64,000 nt of DNA from positions 806,001 through 870,000 of the forward strand of contig NZ_CADFDU010000002.1 of NCBI RefSeq assembly GCF_902833045.1. The letters are read 5' to 3'. Within the stretch, counting starts at the first letter, position 1, and every line of letters begins with the position of its first letter. Position numbers and translations under genes: made by a program. The DNA comes from Burkholderia sp. BCC0322. Its GTDB lineage: Bacteria; Pseudomonadota; Gammaproteobacteria; Burkholderiales; Burkholderiaceae. The notes beneath the pieces are model-generated. The model did no database searches, had not been told where the DNA came from, and worked only from the letters and a program-made list of their open reading frames with translations. Positions 57,427 to 64,000 of the stretch are shown here, in pieces.

Positions 57427-58545
57427 TCAGTTTGCGGCCGGTGCGCTCGCGCCGGACGGGGCGGACGATGCGACGGGGTTGGCGGCGGCAGGCGCGGGCG
57501 ACGTGCTCGACGGTGCCGATGCCGATACGGGGGCCGAAGCAGTGGACGCGGGCGCAGGCGCGACCGGTGCCGCTATTGCAGCGGCGGGCGCCGACGCCGC
57601 TGCGGCCGGGTGCGACGCCGGGCCGGAAGCGGACGCAGGCGCGGAAGCCGGCACGGGAGCCGAAGCCGGCGTGGATGCCGATCCGGACGCCGGCGCAGGC
57701 GTCGACGAGGCGGCCGGTGCAGGCGCCACATCCGAAGCCGGTACCGCCCCCGAACCAGACGCCGCTAGCGGCGCGGCGGCACGCATCGCCGCCGGCGCGA
57801 CCACGGCCGAAGCCGCGGCCGGCACGGCGTTCGCGCCGGACTGGGGCGCCACGACCGGCAACGAAAGCGGCACTGGCGCCGCGGGCGGCGTCGGCACGAC
57901 CGGGGTCGTCATCTTCATCGGCTCGCCCTGCGGCGTCGGCGCGGGTTCGGGCAGCGGCGTGACGGGCTCCTTCTCGGCGGCCTTGACGGTCGCGCGGTCA
58001 CGGCGGGCCGGGTCGATCTTCAGGAAATGCTCGACGAGATTGAAGAAGCGCTCATAGAACACGCCGGCGGGAATCGTTTCGCTGGCGGTCTTGACGAGCG
58101 CGTCGTCGCTCGACCCGATCGGCAGCGACAGCGAGCCGAACACGCTGAGGCCGACGCTGGCCGACGTGTTCGACTTCTTCAGCGTGTAGCGATCCTGCAC
58201 CGCGTTCACGTACGCGATGCTCGACGAGCCGTCCGCGTTCGCGTCCGCACACACGACGTGAAACTCGATCACGACGTGCATGTCGTTGTTCGGCTGGAAA
58301 TTCTTGCTGCCGTCGACCGCATCGCTGCGAGACGACGACACCACATAGCCCTGGCTCAGCAGCGCGCGCCGCGCGGCCTCGCAGGCCGCGTCGGATTTCG
58401 AGTGGAACGTATGCGCGTACGGGCTGCTGGTCGCGTCGAACTGTTCCTGCTGGTAGATCGGCTTGGGCGGCGACGAGCACGCCGCCAGCACGGCCGCGGC
58501 CGCGAGCGCGCACGAAACGGAAAACAGGCGAAATCGGTTGTGCAT
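57427..58545 (-). CDS. DUF2242-type lipoprotein with long Ala/Pro/Ser-rich tail
   Basis: The 372-residue protein has a lipoprotein signal (MHNRFRLFSVSCALAAAAVL, lipobox LAAC) and a folded domain at about residues 27-185 (PIYQQEQFDATSSPYAHTFH, CEAARRALLSQGYVVSSS, DRYTLKKSNTSASVGLSVF) that matches the DUF2242 family as I recall it. The last 170 residues consist almost wholly of Ala, Pro, Ser, Thr and Val and are probably disordered. The ATG at 58545 gives the lipobox a normal distance; the longer open frame does not. The function of the family is unknown. Confidence 0.82.
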   Translation of the reverse strand: MHNRFRLFSVSCALAAAAVLAACSSPPKPIYQQEQFDATSSPYAHTFHSKSDAACEAARRALLSQGYVVSSSRSDAVDGSKNFQPNNDMHVVIEFHVVCADANADGSSSIAYVNAVQDRYTLKKSNTSASVGLSVFGSLSLPIGSSDDALVKTASETIPAGVFYERFFNLVEHFLKIDPARRDRATVKAAEKEPVTPLPEPAPTPQGEPMKMTTPVVPTPPAAPVPLSLPVVAPQSGANAVPAAASAVVAPAAMRAAAPLAASGSGAVPASDVAPAPAASSTPAPASGSASTPASAPVPASAPASASGPASHPAAAASAPAAAIAAPVAPAPASTASAPVSASAPSSTSPAPAAANPVASSAPSGASAPAAN

Positions 58546-58660
58546 GGCGTCTTTCAGAAGGCTCGGCGAGAGGTCGCGCAACGGCGGTGCCTGGAAGAAG
58601 CGCGCGGCAATCTCGTAAGGCCGGGGCGCCATTATAGTTTCGTTTGATGTCGCGCTCGCT

Positions 58661-59554
58661 TCAGCCGGCCGGGGTGCCGCGTGCGGCGGCCAGCAATCGC
58701 GACGTCAGCGGATGGTGTTCGCCGCGCCGCGAGCGGATTGCGTGGATCTCCTCGGTCACGTCGCCCGCGCGCCCGAGCCGCCGCAATCCGCGCAGCAGCG
58801 ACGCGTCGTTCGCGCCGAGTTCGCTCAGCGGAAACACGCCGAGGCCGCGCGCCGCGAACACGGCCATCAGCGCGCTGTCCTCGAATTCCCCGGCCACGCG
58901 CGGCACGATCCGCTCGCCTTCCAGCCACGCGTCGAGGCGCGCGCGCAGCGCCGAATGCGCGGTCGGCAGCAGCACCGGCAGGTCGGCAAGGCACTGCGGA
59001 AAGTGCTGCCGCGCGGCCGGCGTGACGAGCGCGGCGGGGCCGTACCAGTCGACCGGCGACGCGACGAGCCGCTCGCTCGTCACGCGCAGGTTCGAGCCGG
59101 ACGGCGCGCCCTGGCCGGCCAGCACCAGATCGAGATGATGCAGCGCCAGGTCCGCAAGCAGCGCATCGTGCTCGCCCTCGTGGCACAGCAGCCGCAGCGT
59201 GGGCGTATCCAGCACGGGCGCGAGGGTCGCGTGTGCGGCGAGCTTGGAGATGCCGTCCGCGAGGCCGACCGCGAGCCGTACGGTCGGCTGGCTGGCCGCC
59301 GCGCGCACTTCGTCGGGAATCAGCCGCCCCATCTCGAAGATCACCTCCGCGCGCGCAAACGCGGCCTGGCCGGCGTCGGTCATCGTGACGCCGCGCCCGA
59401 CCGGGCGCAGCAACTGGTGTCCGAGCGCTTTCTCGAGCTCGCGCACCTGCGCACTGATGGTCTGCACGGCCATGTCGAGCCGCGCGGCCGCGCGCGCAAA
59501 GCCGCCTTCCTTCACGACGACCCAGAAATAGTACAGATGTCGGAAATTGAGCAT
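58661..59554 (-). CDS. nhaR: NhaR-like LysR-family transcriptional regulator
   Basis: The 297-residue product is close to E. coli NhaR (301), with the distinctive start MLNFRHLYYFWVVVKEGGFA, helix-turn-helix AAARLDMAVQTISAQVRELE and LAVGLADGISKLAAHATLAP, where NhaR has a similar block. NhaR in E. coli activates the Na+/H+ antiporter gene nhaA and other envelope genes. Here there is no nhaA; instead the gene diverges from a TerC-family gene with 108 bp between them, so the target may be an ion exporter of a different family. Confidence 0.85.
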   Translation of the reverse strand: MLNFRHLYYFWVVVKEGGFARAAARLDMAVQTISAQVRELEKALGHQLLRPVGRGVTMTDAGQAAFARAEVIFEMGRLIPDEVRAAASQPTVRLAVGLADGISKLAAHATLAPVLDTPTLRLLCHEGEHDALLADLALHHLDLVLAGQGAPSGSNLRVTSERLVASPVDWYGPAALVTPAARQHFPQCLADLPVLLPTAHSALRARLDAWLEGERIVPRVAGEFEDSALMAVFAARGLGVFPLSELGANDASLLRGLRRLGRAGDVTEEIHAIRSRRGEHHPLTSRLLAAARGTPAG

Positions 59555-59662
59555 CGGACCGTAATTTCGTAAAAACCGAACCTAAAGTCAGATTCTCTCT
59601 GATTTTTCCGAAGTTCGGGGCGGCATATCATCTGGCTTTCCACTTTCGTATCGGCCCATTTC

Positions 59663-60418
59663 ATGGACTACCTGCTGACGCTTGCCGTCGACCCCGCCGT
59701 CTGGGCTGCGCTTCTGACGCTCGTCGTGATGGAAGTCGTGCTCGGCATCGACAACCTGATCTTCATCTCGATCCTCAGCAACAAGCTGCCCGAAGCGCAG
59801 CGCGCCCGCACGCAGCGCCTCGGCATCGCGCTCGCGCTGGTGATGCGCCTCGCGCTGCTCGGCAGCGTCGCGTGGATCGCGAGCCTCACCGAACCCGTGT
59901 TCACGCTGTTCGCCCATGCGTTCTCGTGGCGCGACATGATCCTGCTGTCGGGCGGCCTGTTCCTCGTGTGGAAGGCGACCACCGAGATCCATCACCACGT
60001 GTCGCACGACGGTGAAGGCGAGGGCGGCGCCGGCGGCGCGGCCGGCCTGACGATGTGGGCCGCGATCGGCCAGATCGTGATGCTCGACATCGTGTTTTCG
60101 ATCGACAGCATCGTGACCGCGATCGGCATGACCGAGCACGTGCCGATCATGTTCGTCGCGGTGATCGTCGCCGTCGCCGTGATGCTGTTCGCTGCACAGC
60201 CGCTCGCACGCTTCATCGACCGCAACCCGACCATCGTGATGCTCGCGCTGTCGTTCCTGGTCGTGATCGGCATGACGCTGATCGCCGAAGGGTTCGGTTC
60301 GCATGTGCCGAAGGGCTATATCTACGCGGCCATGGCGTTCTCGGCTTTCGTCGAAGGCATGAACATGCTGGCGCGGCGCGCGAAGGCGAAGCGCTCGGCA
60401 CCGACGGAAGGCCGCTGA
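59663..60418 (+). CDS. TerC-family integral membrane protein (putative metal exporter)
   Basis: The 251-residue protein has seven or so hydrophobic segments, with the two acidic intramembrane motifs of the family, [20 protein letters not shown] (residues 22-41) and [16 protein letters not shown]. TerC-family proteins are implicated in Mn2+ export and in supplying metals to secreted proteins. A His-rich loop [13 protein letters not shown] lies between the two halves. It is divergent from the NhaR-like regulator. I found no yybP-ykoY manganese riboswitch in the short leader. Confidence 0.92.
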   Translation: MDYLLTLAVDPAVWAALLTLVVMEVVLGIDNLIFISILSNKLPEAQRARTQRLGIALALVMRLALLGSVAWIASLTEPVFTLFAHAFSWRDMILLSGGLFLVWKATTEIHHHVSHDGEGEGGAGGAAGLTMWAAIGQIVMLDIVFSIDSIVTAIGMTEHVPIMFVAVIVAVAVMLFAAQPLARFIDRNPTIVMLALSFLVVIGMTLIAEGFGSHVPKGYIYAAMAFSAFVEGMNMLARRAKAKRSAPTEGR

Positions 60419-60509
60419 GCCATCGCGTGTGGCGCCGGCCGCTGCGGCGGCCGGCTTCACGCGCTTCATAGGGAATCCAGACGAGATTCGCACGGAAAGG
60501 AGAGACGCG

Positions 60510-60845
60510 ATGAAATGCCCAGTCTGCAAGACGCCCGATCTGTTGATGGCCGAGCGCCAGTCGATCGAGATCGACTATTGTCCGACCTGCCGCGGCGTGT
60601 GGCTCGATCGCGGCGAACTCGACAAGCTGATCGCACGCGAGACCGGCGACGCGCCGCTGCGTCGCGACGAGACACCCGTGCGGCACGATGCGCAGGCGCC
60701 GCGCAGCCACGACGGCGGTTGGGGGCGCGACGGTCGCTCGCATGACAGCCGCGGCAGACACGATGGCCGCTCGCACGACGAGCGCTACAAGCACGACGGC
60801 CAGCGTCGCCGGAAATCGGTGTTCGACCTGTTCGACTTCGACTGA
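60510..60845 (+). CDS. zf-TFIIB zinc-ribbon protein with His/Asp/Arg-rich tail
   Basis: The 111-residue product starts MKCPVC...IDYCPTCRGVWLDRGELDKL, giving Zn ligands Cys3, Cys6, Cys24 and Cys27 of the TFIIB-type zinc ribbon. The remaining 65 residues are hydrophilic repeats of the kind SHDGGWGRDGR, SHDSRGRHDGR and SHDERYKHDGQ, and the protein ends SVFDLFDFD. AAAGGAGAG before the ATG at 60510 fixes the start over the longer frame. Small proteins of this kind are widespread and uncharacterised; the tail could bind metal or nucleic acid. It follows the TerC gene by about 90 bp. Confidence 0.85.
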   Translation: MKCPVCKTPDLLMAERQSIEIDYCPTCRGVWLDRGELDKLIARETGDAPLRRDETPVRHDAQAPRSHDGGWGRDGRSHDSRGRHDGRSHDERYKHDGQRRRKSVFDLFDFD

Positions 60846-60861
60846 TTGCACCGCATGTCGT

Positions 60862-60899
60862 AAAAAGCCCCGCCGGGAGCGTACCCGGCGGGGCTTTTT
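60862..60899. terminator. Bidirectional Rho-independent terminator
   Basis: GCCCCGCCGGG (60867-60877) pairs perfectly with CCCGGCGGGGC (60884-60894), flanked by five As and five Ts. It can end the zf-TFIIB transcript on the plus strand and the small heat-shock operon on the minus strand. Confidence 0.95.
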
Positions 60900-60931
60900 C
60901 ATGCGTGCGGGACGATCGCCCGCGTTGGTGC

Positions 60932-61348
60932 TTATGCGTGACCGGTCGTCACGTCGATGCGGCGCGGACGGGTTTCCTCGCGTCGCGGGATCGTCAGCGT
61001 CAGCACGCCGTCGCGCAGGTTCGCGTCGATCCTCGACGTGTCGAGATCCGGGCTCAGCACGAAGCTGCGCGCATAGCGCGTCGCGCGGATTTCGGCGTGC
61101 CGCACGCGCAGGTCGGCCGGCGTGTCGAGGTGCGTGTCGGCTTCGATCGTCAGCGTGTTGTCGTGCACCTTCACGTCGAGGTTTTCGCGCGGCACGCCGG
61201 GCAGATCGGCCCGCAGCGTGACGCCGAGATGATTCTCGACGACGTCGACGGCCGGCGTGATCGCGGGCCGGCGGGCTGCGTCGGCGGCAGCGGCAGCGGG
61301 GTGAACGGTGTTCGTCTGGCGCTCGGCCAGGGTCGGGTTCGCATTCAT
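60932..61348 (-). CDS. Small heat-shock protein, Hsp20/alpha-crystallin family (second gene)
   Basis: The 138-residue holdase has an alpha-crystallin domain from about residue 30 (TPAVDVVENHLGVTLRADLP) with GVPRENLDVKVHDNTLTIEA and the C-terminal strand LRDGVLTLTIPRREE. The closing ARG-IDV segment is short and an I-x-I motif is present only loosely. It is 16 bp downstream of the first Hsp20 gene, with AGGA before its ATG, and both end at the shared terminator. The two proteins probably form mixed oligomers, like IbpA and IbpB. Confidence 0.92.
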   Translation of the reverse strand: MNANPTLAERQTNTVHPAAAAADAARRPAITPAVDVVENHLGVTLRADLPGVPRENLDVKVHDNTLTIEADTHLDTPADLRVRHAEIRATRYARSFVLSPDLDTSRIDANLRDGVLTLTIPRREETRPRRIDVTTGHA

Positions 61349-61364
61349 GTCGGTATCCTGACTA

Positions 61365-61805
61365 TTATTGAACGGTGATCGAACGCGGCTTCGCTGCCTC
61401 GCGCCGGCCGACGCGAATCAGCAGGCAGCCGTTTTCGTAGCGGGCGCTGACCTGCTCGGGATCCGCGTCCCGCGGCAGCTCGACGACGCGGCGGAATGTG
61501 CCGTGAAAGCGTTCTTGCGCATAGGTGCGCAGATCGTCGCCTTCGCCGCGCGACGCAGGCTTGCGCTCGCCGCTGATCGTCAGCAGGTCCTTGTCGATCG
61601 ACACGTCGAAGTCGGCCGCGGCCATGCCGGGCGCGAACGCGACGATCTCGATGGCGCCGTCGGTGGCGCCCACGTTGAGCGCGGGAAAGGCACCGGGCCG
61701 CACTGCGCGAATGCCGGCTGGACGTTCGCCCAGCAGATTCGCTACTTGCCGTTGCACGCGGGCAAATTCGTCGAACAGGTCGCTGCCGAAATGAATACCG
61801 CTCAT
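61365..61805 (-). CDS. Small heat-shock protein, Hsp20/alpha-crystallin family (first gene)
   Basis: The 146-residue product starts MSGIHFGSDLFDEFARVQRQ. Its alpha-crystallin domain (FPALNVGATDGAIEIVAFAPG ... VSIDKDLLTISGERK ... FHGTFRRVVELPRDADPEQ ... YENGCLLIRVGRRE) covers about residues 40-140. The ATG has AGGAGG close upstream. A sigma-32-like promoter lies about 130 bases before the start. The protein binds unfolding proteins under stress. Confidence 0.93.
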   Translation of the reverse strand: MSGIHFGSDLFDEFARVQRQVANLLGERPAGIRAVRPGAFPALNVGATDGAIEIVAFAPGMAAADFDVSIDKDLLTISGERKPASRGEGDDLRTYAQERFHGTFRRVVELPRDADPEQVSARYENGCLLIRVGRREAAKPRSITVQ

Positions 61806-61933
61806 GTTGGTCCTCCTGAACAGGGAACACGGGAGACGTGACGGCGCGACGCCTGCGGCGGGCGCGACGCGGGAACTCCACTGGATCGAAACGGGGGCGG
61901 TGCGTGGGAGGGTGCACTGCCCGACGACGCGTA

Positions 61934-61961
61934 ATTAGTGGCAGCCGAAGCGCATTTCAAG
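61934..61961 (-). promoter_or_regulatory. Sigma-32-like heat-shock promoter of the hsp20 pair
   Basis: On the minus strand CTTGAAA (61955-61961) is followed after 13 bases by CCACTAAT (61934-61941). CTTGAAA is the consensus -35 of RpoH, and the spacing is in its range; the -10 is a partial match to CCCCATnT. The leader to the first hsp20 ATG would be about 120 bases. Confidence 0.65.
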
Positions 61962-62052
61962 AGGGAATCTGCAATCTGCGTCAACGCAGGCCCGCGCGAT
62001 TCGATGCGACAATCGCCGCGATCTATTGGCAGGCCAACGACACGGGACAATC

Positions 62053-62970
62053 ATGGACATTCGACGCATCGCGATCGTCGGCGCCGGCGTGATCGGCGCG
62101 AGCTGGACCGCTTTCTATCTGACGAAGGGCTTCGACGTCGTCGCGACCGATCCGGCGCCGCAAGCCGACGCGCGGCTGCGCGACGCGCTGGCCGCGTTTC
62201 TCGGCGACCGGGCCGCCGAACTTTCCGCGCGGCTGTCGTTCGACGCCGATCTCGTGCGCGCGCTCGACGGCGTCGATTTCGTGCAGGAGAACGGCCCGGA
62301 ACGGCTCGACCTGAAGCGTGCGCTGTACCGCCAGATGGACGACGTGCTGCCCGCGCACGTGCCGATCGCGTCGAGTTCGTCGGGCCTGAAGATGTCGGAC
62401 ATCCAGACCGCATGCGAGAAGCATCCGGAACGTTGCCTGATCGCGCATCCGTTCAATCCGCCGCACCTGATTCCGCTCGTCGAGCTGGTCGGCGGCGCTG
62501 CCACCCGCCAGGACGTGATCGCGCGCGTGAAGGCGTTCTACGATGCGCTCGGCAAGCAGACGATCGTCCTCAACAAGGAGATGACCGGCCACGTCGCGAA
62601 CCGGCTCGCGGCCGCGCTGTTCCGCGAGGTGTATCACCTCGTCGGCGAAGGCGTCGTGAGCGTTGCCGACGCGGACAAGGCCGTCGCATGGGGGCCCGGC
62701 CTGCGCTGGGGGCTGATGGGACAGTGCCTGACCTATCATCTCGGCGGCGGCGCGGGCGGGATCGCGCACTTTCTCGAACACCTGTCGGGGCCGATCACGA
62801 GCTGGTGGGATGACCTGGGCACGCCTTCGTTCGATCCGGACGTCGATCGCCGGCTGAACGACGAATTGCGCGCGATCCAGGGCGAGCGCTCGATGCAGGA
62901 ACTGGCGGCCGAACGTGACCGCCTGCTCGTCGAGCTGATCGACGCGCGGCGCCGCAGCTTCCTGCCGTGA
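62053..62970 (+). CDS. 3-hydroxyacyl-CoA dehydrogenase family enzyme (lambda-crystallin/carnitine dehydrogenase-like)
   Basis: The 305-residue NAD-dependent dehydrogenase begins with the Rossmann motif RIAIVGAGVIGASWTAFYL. It has FVQENGPERLDLKRALYRQ, IASSSSGLKMSDIQ and the catalytic AHPFNPPHLIPLVELVGG, followed by NKEMTGHVANRLAAALFREV. The short single-domain length and the GPGLRWGLMGQCLTYHLGGG block are those of lambda-crystallin, L-gulonate 3-dehydrogenase and L-carnitine dehydrogenase, not of fatty-oxidation FadB. Which hydroxy acid it uses cannot be decided. It diverges from the hsp20 operon. Confidence 0.88.
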   Translation: MDIRRIAIVGAGVIGASWTAFYLTKGFDVVATDPAPQADARLRDALAAFLGDRAAELSARLSFDADLVRALDGVDFVQENGPERLDLKRALYRQMDDVLPAHVPIASSSSGLKMSDIQTACEKHPERCLIAHPFNPPHLIPLVELVGGAATRQDVIARVKAFYDALGKQTIVLNKEMTGHVANRLAAALFREVYHLVGEGVVSVADADKAVAWGPGLRWGLMGQCLTYHLGGGAGGIAHFLEHLSGPITSWWDDLGTPSFDPDVDRRLNDELRAIQGERSMQELAAERDRLLVELIDARRRSFLP

Positions 62971-62989
62971 TCGCGCGCGCCGCAGTCCG

Positions 62990-63271
62990 CTACTGCTGCG
63001 CGGCGGTTTGTGAGGACGGCGGCGTCTGCGCGAGCCATGCCGGGCTCGTGGCCTGCACGAGTTCGCGGTTGCGCGCGCGTGTCGCGGCGTCCGGCGGGTA
63101 GTTGCTGTCGTTCGTCGGCAGTTGACCGTCGAGATAGGCCTGCTTGAGTTGCGCGATGACTTCCGCGCGAGTCAGCCCCTGCGCGGGCGCCGCGGCGTCG
63201 GACGTCTGGGCAAAGGCGGGGGACAGCAGGGCGGCGGCGGCGGTCGCGACGGCGAATCGCAAGACATTCAT
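62990..63271 (-). CDS. DUF4148-type small secreted protein
   Basis: The 93-residue product has a signal peptide cleaved after SPAFA (about residue 21). A short mature chain follows, with the family pattern LTRAEVIAQLKQAYLDGQLP...NYPP seen in Burkholderiales DUF4148 proteins. The function is unknown. It is convergent with the dehydrogenase gene, 19 bp between stops. Confidence 0.8.
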   Translation of the reverse strand: MNVLRFAVATAAAALLSPAFAQTSDAAAPAQGLTRAEVIAQLKQAYLDGQLPTNDSNYPPDAATRARNRELVQATSPAWLAQTPPSSQTAAQQ

Positions 63272-63438
63272 GGCGTGCTCCGATCAAGGGGATGGGACAC
63301 CGGATGCGCGCGGCGGGTGGCCGTGCGTTCCGATGGGTCCCATTGTCGCGAGCGGGTGCTGCGCGGACGATGACGCGTTCCGGGCAAAGCTGTCAGTTGC
63401 GGGCGCGGCCCCCCTTGTGCGTGTCGCGCCCGGCGCGG

Positions 63439-64000
63439 TTACAACCCCGACGCGGCGGCAATCAGCGTCGCTTCGAGCGCGAGCGTCGAACGCGACGCGG
63501 CCGCCGGCCGGTCGATCACGTATTCGAGTTCGCCGAGTTCGGGCAGCCCCGCGTCGAGCCGCGCAAGCCCGGCCGGGATCACGTAGCCGGCGAACGCGCT
63601 GACGCCGAGTCCCGCGCTCGCAGCGGCGCGCAACACCGCGACGCTGCTGCTCACGACCGCGATCCGGTACGGCCGCCCGACGGCTTCGAGCGATTCGAGC
63701 ACGCGGCGGCGCGACACGCTCGGCTCCGGATGCATCGCGAGCGGCAGCACGGCCTCGTGGCCGGTGATCCGCGAATCGGGGCCCGTGCACCAGTACAGCG
63801 GCTCGCTGCGGATCACGCGGCCGCGCCGGCTGCCGGCGATGCGCTTCGCGAACACGAGATCGTGCCGTCCTTCGTCCAGCGCGTCGAACAGGTCGCCCGA
63901 CAGCCCGGTCGAGATCGCAAGCTCGACTTCCGGATTGCGCTGCACGAAGCTCGCGAGCGCGGCGGTCAGGTGCGCCGACGCGAAATCCTCCGACATCGCG
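63439..64000 (-). CDS. LysR-family transcriptional regulator (C-terminal part; N-terminus beyond window)
   Basis: About 187 residues of a LysR effector-binding domain are visible: MSEDFASAHLTAALASFVQR, VELAISTGLSGDLFDALDEG, DLVFAKRI and SSSVAVLRAAASAGLGVSAF. The open frame continues through the right edge with no stop, so the ATG at 63996 is internal. The helix-turn-helix half lies outside. The effector-domain start resembles regulators whose second part opens GxxEDFA, but the target is unknown. Confidence 0.88.
   Translation of the reverse strand, partial: AMSEDFASAHLTAALASFVQRNPEVELAISTGLSGDLFDALDEGRHDLVFAKRIAGSRRGRVIRSEPLYWCTGPDSRITGHEAVLPLAMHPEPSVSRRRVLESLEAVGRPYRIAVVSSSVAVLRAAASAGLGVSAFAGYVIPAGLARLDAGLPELGELEYVIDRPAAASRSTLALEATLIAAASGL

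Noticed and set aside
57427-58057. Plus-strand frames opposite the tail of the DUF2242 lipoprotein (Ala/Gly/Asp-rich)
   Set aside because: They are mirror images of the Ala/Pro-rich tail codons. The minus-strand frame has a signal peptide, lipobox and folded domain.
59555-59662. yybP-ykoY manganese riboswitch upstream of the TerC gene
   Set aside because: The leader is too short after allowing for the divergent regulator's promoter, and the conserved aptamer sequences are not visible.

Overview
The window is high-GC DNA from a member of the Burkholderiales, most likely Burkholderia sensu lato (Burkholderia cepacia complex-like) and probably from a main chromosome. Support for this comes from recCBD in that order, a TPP-riboswitch-controlled thiC, an OmpC-type beta-proteobacterial porin, DUF4148 and DUF2242 proteins, a pentapeptide MXKDX protein and many LysR/MFS/EamA genes. 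There is no phage, transposon, integrase, CRISPR array or rRNA. The genes are mostly intact core and accessory-metabolic genes.

Layout. 1-12.1 kb: a YccS-like FUSC membrane protein (cut by the left edge), diverging from a tightly overlapping recC-recB-recD-arfB operon (double-strand-break repair plus ribosome rescue). 12.2-15.7 kb: an EAL c-di-GMP phosphodiesterase-like protein, an EamA exporter and two small envelope proteins. 15.9-18.1 kb: thiC with its TPP riboswitch and terminator. 18.3-20.2 kb: a Met-rich periplasmic peptide, a cytochrome b561-like membrane protein and a Tat-exported molybdopterin oxidoreductase, resembling the MrpX/YedZ1/YedY1 hypochlorite-scavenging set. 20.2-24.8 kb: a chemoreceptor with a C-terminal CheR-tether pentapeptide, an EamA exporter and an MFS transporter. 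25.0-30.9 kb: a six-gene operon on the minus strand (LacI regulator, solute-binding protein, two permeases, ATPase, GpdQ-like phosphodiesterase) behind a paired LacI-type operator.

31.2-31.5 kb: a tRNA-Leu(UAA) gene interrupted between U34 and A35 by a 248-nt group I intron. This is the most striking element of the window and is easily missed by gene finders. 31.7-37.8 kb: a flavin-reductase-like protein and a complete branched-chain 2-oxoacid dehydrogenase operon (E1a, E1b, E2, E3) ending at a strong terminator. 38.3-47.6 kb: an NAD(P)-binding protein, an SRAP (HMCES/YedK-like) DNA-protein crosslink protein, an NCS1 permease, a porin, a LysR regulator divergent from an MHS-type MFS transporter, an M20 amidohydrolase and an acetylpolyamine amidohydrolase-like enzyme. 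Together these look like an uptake-and-hydrolysis block for nitrogen compounds.

47.7-52.6 kb: a compact archaic (Csu-type) chaperone-usher pilus operon of subunit, chaperone, usher and two-domain tip protein, with a small orphan SCPU-like protein opposite it. 53.2-57.1 kb: an MFS transporter, a possible small RNA, and a LysR regulator divergent from a PLP-dependent dehydratase whose 3' end has been tandemly duplicated and has decayed. 57.4-64 kb: a DUF2242 lipoprotein, NhaR-like regulator, TerC protein, zf-TFIIB protein, two small heat-shock proteins behind a sigma-32-like promoter, a 3-hydroxyacyl-CoA dehydrogenase family enzyme, a DUF4148 protein and the C-terminal part of a LysR regulator cut by the right edge.
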